From Symsagittifera roscoffensis (Eukaryota > Xenacoelomorpha > Acoela > Convolutidae), in the NCBI RefSeq assembly GCF_963678635.1, contig NW_026971344.1, positions 1-64,000 on the forward strand: a DNA stretch of 64,000 bases. Direction: 5' to 3'. The position numbers were made by a program, and so were the translations under genes. A model generated the notes under the pieces. It saw nothing but the letters and a program-made list of their open reading frames with translations, did no database searches and was not told the origin of the DNA. Shown one piece after another: positions 57,048-64,000 of this stretch; positions within the stretch are counted from its first letter, which is position 1; each line of letters begins with the position of its first letter.

Positions 57048-57954
57048 TGTAACAATCGCCCGGAAGATACATATCGACGGAAAATAAAACTAAGTCCTAA
57101 GACGACTGGCTAACGTCTAAACAGAGCTTTATATGCTTTTCACCGTCTCTACCAAGCCAGTACTTTTCGGTGGTCTTTTCTAACATCGGGTCGACAAAAA
57201 ACGTTACTGCTTTCGGCTTCGGTCAAAACACTCAAATTAACTAAATTACATGCAGAAATAGTGAGCTCATGGCTGGGTCTCAGTATCCCCAGACCACGAG
57301 GTCACTCCTAAAAACAGGGCTACTACTATTTATTATATTACGATTGTTTTTGTTCAGTAGATAAAAATCATCACCTCCATCGCAGATGGATCAACCCTTT
57401 TTCTCAACTCCTAGCTTCTCATCCTTATCAAAATGAATCCAGTTGTTAATTAAATTCAATTCAGGACATGACAGGAAGCTAAAAGTTTATGTAAAAGGAT
57501 AAAAGTCTCAGTCCCGAAACCCTTCCGGATTCTTGAATCCACTGAACAAGCACGTTAAACTTGATTCTTCCGTAACCAGGAAGGCTGTCTTCCAATTGCT
57601 CGCAACGGCCTTGCAATTTTTGTAGCGACACAATAGTTGCAACTCGGAACGTTCTCTGTCAATTCCGTTTTTCTATCACAATTTTTGTTCTTCTTGCTAT
57701 CGCAGCTAATGTTGTTCTGTTGCTTTTCAGCTTTTCTGCCAAAATGGCCATTTCTGACGTTTCTCAGAAATGTTACGTCATCACTTCGAAAATTTAAAAT
57801 TTCAAAATACCAGAATATCATCTTGACCTTCACCGTTCTACTAATCATCCGAATAATGTCGTTAATCCTTCAAAATCACTAACTCGGAAGGTTTATTGCT
57901 AAAAATTCGAAATCTGCAGAGATTGCATTTTGTCCATTCTGGTCTAATGTCATA
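57048..57954 (-). repeat. Element B 5' LTR
   Basis: 907 bp. Plus strand starts TGTAACAATCGCC and ends CTAATGTCATA. Has small deletions relative to the other B LTR. Confidence 0.92.
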
Positions 57955-58770
57955 TGCGACTAACGAGAGAAACGACAGAAATTATAGTCGAAGATATTAG
58001 CGGAAGAGCATTCCGAATTGTAACGATTGTGCAGCTACAATCGTTACGGAGCAATGCCCGAGAATCAGGAGGGCTATTGGGAGGATTCTGTCACCCTTCC
58101 TAGTGGTCATGAAGTTGACTCGACTCAAAGAAATACAAGAAACCAAAGAAAAAGTAGAATAGAACCTCAGAAAAAGCCAAAATAATTTAAAACATTCACC
58201 AAAAAACCAAAAACAGTGAAAGCAAAAAAAACAGTAGAAATCATCCCACCAAATAAAATGTGATCCCATCCTCCCGTTTGTTGTTGACAGACGTATTTTT
58301 GCTACAGACATTTATATCAAACAGAATTGTTACAATCAAAATTTTGGACTGTTTCTGGTGCCTGTACTGTAGGGTTATTTCAGTATTTAAGCACACAAAT
58401 CTAAAATGCGCTCAATCCAGAAGTGTCACGGTATTAGAGTGGAAGACTGATCCGGCAAGCAAGTCAAGGAGCAGTAGGAAGGGTCTCAAGGACAACGACA
58501 TTCGACTGCTTGGTAATTTTAACGTATTGTGTATCCCTTTTGGTACAGAAAGTACGATACCAACCTGTGGGGTGCTCGACAGTGCTTGCACTGTAGTGAC
58601 CCTCCATAGGTTTGCAAATTTCCGAGTTATGCACCTGATTTCGGATATTGAACTGCCCCGTAGGGTTATTATACTATTATTACTACTATCTATACTACTC
58701 GTACTAATATTCTCATACCGTTTTTTAGTCAAATAGTCAGTAAACAGACCAAATTTAAGAACAAAATAGT
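57955..58770 (+). repeat. Element D remnant: inner LTR and leader
   Basis: Starts inside an A-like LTR (hairpin at 58020-58047), then passes to sequence similar to A's leader 13545-14250 (for instance CCGTTTGTTGTTGA and GCCTGTACTGTAGGGTTATTT). It is the continuation of the LTR start at 12229-12380. The LTR end, primer site and first part of the leader are deleted. Element C follows. Confidence 0.65.
58020..58047 (+). other. LTR hairpin of element D
   Basis: GTAACGATTGT and ACAATCGTTAC pair perfectly around GCAGCT. Compared with A, two base pairs are changed on both sides (C-G to T-A, T-A to G-C). Confidence 0.65.
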
Positions 58771-59664
58771 TGTGCCAGTCGGTCATATCTGGAAGTTTGA
58801 CCTTGAGGGACACGAAAATACGTGATTTTGGAGTGAAGTTTTATTTTTCAAAATTCGAATGGAGCCTGTCATGCTCAGTTTTCTCGCAACAACTGAAAAA
58901 ACAAAGTGAAAAAACAGAACGACCGAATTTACAAGTGCGGGAAAATACTTAAGAAAACAGCAGGAAATTGCTATTCGCAATTTCCAGATACAAAATAAGA
59001 CACGAGTAGAGCCGTCTTATCCTGAAAAAGGAGGCGAGATAATCACGAGAGAAGATTACAATTATTCGAACTGAACCAGAGTGAACCTTCAATGGAAAGG
59101 TGGACAGCTGGAGTGTCCCAATGGTTCAGACAAAAACTTCAATTCTAGAGTCTAAACTTATTTCCTTTGTTAAAACTGATTAGTATTGAATTTATCAAGT
59201 TATCCTATTTAATACTCGAGTTGCTCATCAATTTATTTACTCCTTATACTCGAGTGCGTCGACATGTGAGTTCCAAATTTAGTTTTCTCGAGTGTGTTTT
59301 ATGATTGTTATGTTGAGATAAGGCGAGTTTTAGGTTGATCCATCTGAAATGGATCAAAGTTCCACTGTCCCATAAAAAATAACTTAACGGATTGTTCCGA
59401 CCCTGTTTTTAACGGCGTTCGTGTATTTTGGGTATTTCGAGACCTAAGTATGGGGAAGTTCTTATTTTCTAGAGTGGGGGATATTTTGGTAGTAGCCTTT
59501 AAGCTGTAACGGGTTCTAATCTCATGTCGCAAGCGAACCGAATTGGCTCCGACCGTTCTTGAGGTAGAAAAACACAAGAGATAGTGTCCCTGACTCTCGA
59601 GCCAATGGTTATAGGGCCTATTTTTCTTAAGCCTCATATGTGACCGAAGTAGGCGACTGTTACA
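58771..59664 (+). repeat. Element C 5' LTR (inferred)
   Basis: 894 bp from TGTGCCAGTCG to CGACTGTTACA. The ends are near-complementary and match the A-family termini. The right end is fixed by the following conserved primer-site block; the left end is inferred because the 3' LTR is not in the window. A 9-bp hairpin (GGAAATTGC/GCAATTTCC) lies near 58963. Confidence 0.6.
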
Positions 59665-60173
59665 TAGTGTTTTTATGGCGCTCCTGGGTGTTTTTACGAC
59701 ATCATGACTACGGAGTCGAACCCACTTGACACAGCTCCGGGCTGCATGCCCATTCTAGAGTACCGGTGGTACGGTTCAGCGGGAACGTGTAAGCCTTCCG
59801 GTTGTACCGTGATAGCTTTTTAAGAAAACTTGAGAGAACTTCCTGGTACAAGAGATTGAACTGCTGAGAGAACGAGGCCTAGCTAACCGAGTAAGGGGGG
59901 TAACTAGGGGGACAAAAACACGAGCAAAAAGACAAAAAGCGAAACAAAAACAAGAAAAAAGTATAGAAATAGGAACAAAAACCATGAAACAAAAAGACAG
60001 TGACTTTGATACCAGATCATTTGGATCAAACCTTTATATTAATTAAATAGTATACCCATATTGTTTTATAAGGTCGATCGTTTCGATCAATCTAGCAATC
60101 TAAACCAGTGACTTCAATAAGGTGCCCGAGTGGGGGGCGTTGTTAAGGGTTTTCAGATAGATTGCAACCTAGC

Positions 60174-60380
60174 CAGACCACTAGGAGACTTGACTGGAAA
60201 GGGTGACCAGCCGAGTAGGAAAGTGGTTCACAAGGATCGAACCGGACCACTAGGAGACTTGACTGGAAGAGGTGACCAGCCGAGTGGGAAAGTGGTTCAG
60301 AGGGACTGAGCTGAACCGCTAGGAAACTTGACTGGAACAGGTGACCAGCCAAGTGGGAAGGTGGTGCTGCTGTCAAGTAC
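60174..60380 (+). repeat. 69-bp tandem repeat, three copies
   Basis: Units begin CTAGGAGACTTGACTGGAA at 60181, 60250 and 60319. Copies differ at several positions. The minus-strand frame is open through it because 69 is a multiple of three, but I see no reason to call it coding. Confidence 0.85.
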
Positions 60381-61256
60381 AGTGCACGTCAACGGAGACA
60401 ACCAGCACGGGATCACAACAAGAAGACGCACAGGGGTGTTCTCAAGTTGGGCAAACGGGAATCGTTAAAATCCACATTACATTACAGGAGATAAGTGTAA
60501 AATTGGATAAGCGGAGCCCCATTGTTTTGAGGAAGTTTTTACACAAGCAGGCCTGGAAACAGGTCTACGGTTTTCTCTCGAGAGGTTTAGCACCTGGCGC
60601 TTAAGGGATTTTTCGGCTTAAGAGGGGGCTAAAGAGGGGGGAGGTTAGAAGGGGGGCTGGTTAGGTTAGAGGTTAGCGGTTGAAAATTTTAAAAAGGGGG
60701 GACACATTAGAGGAACTAATTGTTCGGCATCGTCGATTTAGTTACATTAGATACTTACACGCGTTGGTTATAAGAAGCGGATATCCAAATTTAACATCAG
60801 GTTAAGGTAGGTGCCCTGGTCGGATTGGTAGGGGGGAACGGACATAGACAGTTTTTGTGATACCCCATAAGATCGCAAGCAGGGGGGAGGAAAACGCCTG
60901 GCAATCGGGTACCAGACATTTTTTCAGACAAAGTTGACATCTGTCAACTTTGAATTTTAGGAAGGTTCGTCTCTCTGTATTTGGAATTTTTTCCTGTTTA
61001 AATTTTTACGTTTTGGTGAAAATTTAATGTTGGTATTTGAACGAACAGGTGATCACAAGATACCTCCGAGGAAGGTAGGGTTTCAAATAGCCTGAAAAAA
61101 CGAGAGGGAGATAAATACTCTCGTATTTGGGTTTTCGTCACTAAGATAGGGATTTTGGGAAAATTTTTACTAGAACTCAAGTGGTGGTAAACGGAACAGT
61201 GGTTCAAGAGTCCCTACAACGAAGAAGAAGAGATCCGATATCCAGACACTCAGTGA

Positions 61257-61780
61257 CAAGTCTTGGGACAGTACCGAAGAAGTCTTGGGACATTGCAGTC
61301 TGGGGACAGTGTTGGAGCAACACGGTCTTGAGACAGTCTCGGGACAGAGCAGTCTTGGGAAAGTCTTGGGACGGTGCAGTCTTGGGACAGTCCTGGACCA
61401 GAGCAGTCTTGGTACGAAACAGTCTTGGGACAGTAGTCTTGGGACAGTAGTCTTGGGACAGTGGTCTTGGGACAGTGGTCTTGGGACAGTAGTCTTGGGA
61501 CAGAAGTCTTGGGACACTAGTCTTGGAACAGTAGTCTTGGGACAGTAGTCTTGGGACAGTAGTCTTGGGACACTAGTCTTGGGACAGTAGTCTTGGGACA
61601 GTGGTCTTGGGACACTAGTCTTGGGACAGTAGTCTTGGGACAGTAGTCTCAGAGCAAGGGTCTTGGGACAGTGGTCTTGGGACAGTAGTCTTGGGACAGT
61701 AGTCTTAGGACACTAACAAGAAGTACTGGGACAATACTGAATAATCTTGGGACAGTAGAGAGGAAGTCTTGGAACAGTAT
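61257..61780 (+). repeat. 14-bp tandem repeat (TCTTGGGACAGTAG)
   Basis: About 20 near-perfect copies in register between 61425 and 61710, with looser copies on both sides. Variants alternate CAGTAG, CAGTGG and CACTAG. It is in the leader of element C where A has its motif array. Confidence 0.9.
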
Positions 61781-62147
61781 AAAAAAGGGGGGTGACGGTA
61801 CTAAAAGAGTACTAAGACAGGTTGAAATAACCAATTGCAAAATCAAATTTTCTATCCAATCCTAACATATAGAATTTTAAAAAGCTCAGGAAAAGGTTGT
61901 TTTTAGCAAATTGTAGATTTCTTTTTATAAAATTTTGTCAAAAGAGGTTTTAACCTTAGAGTAGAATTTTGTAGATAGTAATACTGTAAACAGGAACAAT
62001 TGTAAATAAAAATAATGAGGCGGAGCAGTGTACCGGTAGCTGAAAAAAGATCTACCGAAGCGAAGACAAAGTATAACTCGTCGCTACGTAAAACGACATC
62101 AATGGCTCCAAAGGTAACAAAGAACAAAGAAGAACTTTTCAGTTAGT

Positions 62148-63089
62148 ATGGTCAACACGAGGAGTACTACGGAGAACAGAGCAAAAGAGGGCGCGGAAGG
62201 GAAACAAGCAGAACCCACCATCGAGATTGAACTAGAGACACCGGATCAAAGTGTGGATGAAGTGGGAAAGAAAACGACAGAGTCAACTCCGATGCCCATG
62301 GAGTTCTCACCGATAGACAACGTGGAAGACACAACAGGCAACAGGCCAGAAACGGTGAAGGACGAGTCTCAAGCAAAAAGAACGTCTTTTACTGAAAGAT
62401 TGGCGATGATGGTCGGAATGAAATCGAGAGACGCAGCAGTGGAGGAGACGAAAGCCGAGAAAAGCAAAACATTCGGAACACTATCCACGAGAACGACAGA
62501 CACAGACCAAAACGAGGATCAGAAAAAACCGGGAACAGCGACCGACTACAGGACAACAACGGACCATGGAACAACTACTCTTGAGCTAAGCGACTTGATG
62601 GCTAAGCTAGATCAGATAGACGAGAAACTGAAGCACAGTGAAGAGGATAGAAATGTGATAAGGAAGGAAATGAGAAACAACAAACATGAGTACCTGGACA
62701 GCTATTTCCATCTAGCGAGAGCAACAGAGGAAAAGCTTCAGCAGATGTCTGACAAAGTAGACACCACTGATGGAGAGCGAGACAAGAACATCAGAAAAGA
62801 CATGCGAGAAATGAAGCAGCGATATGACGCAGTGAATAGCCAGTTGGGGAGTTTGGAAACGAGAATGGATACGATGAGTAGGGACCAGGCTGAGAGCTCA
62901 AGTGCAATACAGACAAAGTTAGACGCTGTCTTGAGGAATTCAACACCGCAAGACAGGCCAGCGGCGGAGCGGACACAAGGTAATAGAGTTGACTTCGTGG
63001 AACCACAAAGGAACAAACGACTGTCACACCGTTACCAGTACCCCGGGAGACTGCGAGTACGGCACCGGTGGTGGCCAAGGCGATTATAA
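62148..63089 (+). CDS. Element C Gag, N-terminal part
   Basis: 313 codons from MVNTRSTTENRAKEG, equivalent to the internal MVETRSQ start in A. Acidic first half, coiled coil from about residue 145 (LSDLMAKLDQIDEKL). After about residue 285 the frame is wrong; the true Gag continues in another frame, so a frameshift lies near 63010. Confidence 0.8.
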   Translation: MVNTRSTTENRAKEGAEGKQAEPTIEIELETPDQSVDEVGKKTTESTPMPMEFSPIDNVEDTTGNRPETVKDESQAKRTSFTERLAMMVGMKSRDAAVEETKAEKSKTFGTLSTRTTDTDQNEDQKKPGTATDYRTTTDHGTTTLELSDLMAKLDQIDEKLKHSEEDRNVIRKEMRNNKHEYLDSYFHLARATEEKLQQMSDKVDTTDGERDKNIRKDMREMKQRYDAVNSQLGSLETRMDTMSRDQAESSSAIQTKLDAVLRNSTPQDRPAAERTQGNRVDFVEPQRNKRLSHRYQYPGRLRVRHRWWPRRL

Positions 63090-63800
63090 AAAGTGGAACA
63101 GCGAACACAACCAGTGGTCCAGGGGACTCCACGACTCACAACAACGTGGGACCGGATGCCATGACATGGGCAAGCACCTGGGAAATGATGAACAGGACAC
63201 TAGAAGCCTTCGCTACAAGGAACACTGAGTCGAGTGACAGAGGAAGCAACAAATCCAGGAAAACTTTCAAGAAACCAAAAGAATTCAAAGATGATTCAGA
63301 CGGATGCATTGACACTTGGGTAGAAGTCATGAGGTTGCACCTGGAACAAGACAACTTGAACGATGAGAGGCAAGCACGAACAGCGATACTGAGCAACCTG
63401 GAAGGCACGGCATTGAAATGCGTGGTTGCGAAGAAAGAAGAAGAACGCGATACAGCGGACAAAATCTTCGAAATATTGTTAAATCGATTCGGCTCAGGCA
63501 TGAAGGGTCATCAAGCGATGATGCGATTTGAAAAGAGAAGGCAAAGGGACGATGAATCGATAGACATGTTCCTAGATGATCTTGAGAGCTTGAAAAGAAG
63601 GAGTGACCCGGAAGAATCTACCAATCGAAGGAACTTCAGCATCGCCTCAAAGTTCATTGATGGGGTAAAGAGTGATGACTTGAGAACGATGTTAGCAACA
63701 TACTATACATTGTCGAAAGACAGTGCACCAACTCCAGAAGAGATGAGGCAGATGTCAAGAGAATACATGCTAATGAAACCCAAGAAATACTCGTACTCAG
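63020..63800 (+). CDS. Element C Gag, capsid-like part
   Basis: Continues Gag: Thr/Ser/Ala-rich linker, then GCIDTWVEVMRLHLEQD and FIDGVKSDDLRTMLATYY, closely matching A's capsid core. Near 63800 an extra G (in a GGGGGG run) shifts the frame, and a zinc-knuckle segment (FANCGSADHHVANC) follows in the next frame at about 63865-63910, with another shift after it. The gene runs off the right edge. Confidence 0.75.
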
Positions 63801-64000
63801 ACAAGGGGGGAGTCAGCCACAAAGGTCGTCATGGTACAAGCCCAGAGATGACATGGACAAACGCAGATCATTCGCGAACTGCGGGTCAGCTGACCATCAT
63901 GTGGCGAATTGCACGACATACAAACAGGAGTTTGGGATATGCACCCGACGAGGAAGATATGAGCCAGATGGAGGAACACGAGTTCTATAGTGGCTTGATC

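Larger units (their letters stand above)
35091..57954 (-). mobile_element. Giant Ty3/gypsy-like element B (22.9 kb)
   Basis: Second copy of the element A family, inverted. LTRs of about 927 (left) and 907 bp (right) with small indels between them, so older than A. Divergence from A is uneven: RT and macro-domain blocks are almost identical, while gag, third ORF and leader differ by several percent. It keeps parts lost from A (protease-RT junction, a 1.38-kb part of the third ORF), but lacks RNase H and has frameshifts near 51560, 48520, 47540, 46730 and 40030, plus nonsense codons in the third ORF. Its terminal TG has become TA at both LTRs. Confidence 0.92.
59665..62147 (+). other. Element C 5' leader
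   Basis: About 2.5 kb, similar to A's just after the LTR, then different. Has the primer-site block (59676-59690), a 69-bp tandem repeat, and a long 14-bp tandem repeat. No credible ORF. Confidence 0.7.
58771..64000 (+). mobile_element. Element C, related giant Ty3/gypsy-like element (5' part)
   Basis: 5' LTR, leader and gag of a third family; the remainder is past the right edge. Relation to A is shown by the LTR ends, the identical TGGCGCTCCTGGGTG site and Gag similarity. Gag has at least three frameshifts. Confidence 0.8.

Noticed and set aside
12381-57954. A/B as a recent inverted duplication of one insertion.
   Set aside because: They differ by several percent, with different deletions, so they are separate copies.
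61257-61780. CRISPR-like or coding array.
   Set aside because: Tandem 14-bp units without spacers, in a eukaryotic retroelement leader; open frames across it are by-products of the repeat.
61780-61790. TATAAAA as a promoter.
   Set aside because: Located in the leader of element C, far from the LTR; no other promoter sign.
1-64000. Bdelloid rotifer as source, because captured SGNH ORFs are known in their retroelements.
   Set aside because: Not excluded, but acceptor-near-ATG layout and splice-site style fit a nematode better.

Overview
This is a eukaryotic, animal window, most probably from a nematode of the Caenorhabditis kind. The evidence is a BEL/Pao retrotransposon (a group found in animals), short introns ending in TTTTCAG/TTTTAG-type acceptors, and two genes whose start codon lies about 10 bases after such an acceptor, as in spliced-leader trans-splicing. 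The species cannot be named from the sequence alone. Nearly all of the window is retrotransposon, in several nested layers.

Host gene. The only host gene I can support is a p23-type Hsp90 co-chaperone on the minus strand: exon 1 at 11762-11877, exon 2 at 1431-1494 and exon 3 at 777-881. The reading frame joins cleanly across both introns, and the 3' end lies beyond the left edge. Intron 1 is 10.3 kb because a 7.35-kb BEL/Pao element (3849-11199, minus strand) sits in it. That element has 202-bp LTRs differing at 2 bases and an AAAGC target-site duplication. Between the end of pol and its 3' LTR it carries an antisense, intron-containing gene (4092-5078, plus strand) that looks like a divergent JmjC-domain protein.

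Giant elements. Immediately upstream of p23 lies a nest of giant Ty3/gypsy-like elements. Element A (12381-34981, plus) and element B (35091-57954, minus) are diverged copies of one family. Each is about 22.6-22.9 kb with about 0.92-kb LTRs, and they lie tail to tail 109 bp apart, making a 45-kb imperfect palindrome. The layout of the family is: LTR; 2-3 kb structured leader with an array of a TCCGGAGGGGT motif; Gag with coiled coil, capsid and two zinc knuckles; protease; reverse transcriptase; RNase H; integrase; a C-terminal macro domain split by a +1 frameshift present in both copies; a very large third ORF of well over 2000 residues in the env position, with a complete SGNH/GDSL hydrolase signature; polypurine tract; LTR. 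Both copies are broken, at different places. The A+B block splits an older relative, D (12229-12380 and 57955-58770). D is also cut by element C (from 58771 to the right edge, plus), a third family with its own leader repeats and a frameshifted gag.

How it fits together. Gag, protease, RT/RNase H and integrase are the replication core. The macro domain and SGNH protein are accessory functions of unknown role and are the most unusual content. The many lesions mean no element here is autonomous as sequenced; several are 1-base homopolymer indels, so some could be assembly errors. No RNA gene or CRISPR array was seen.
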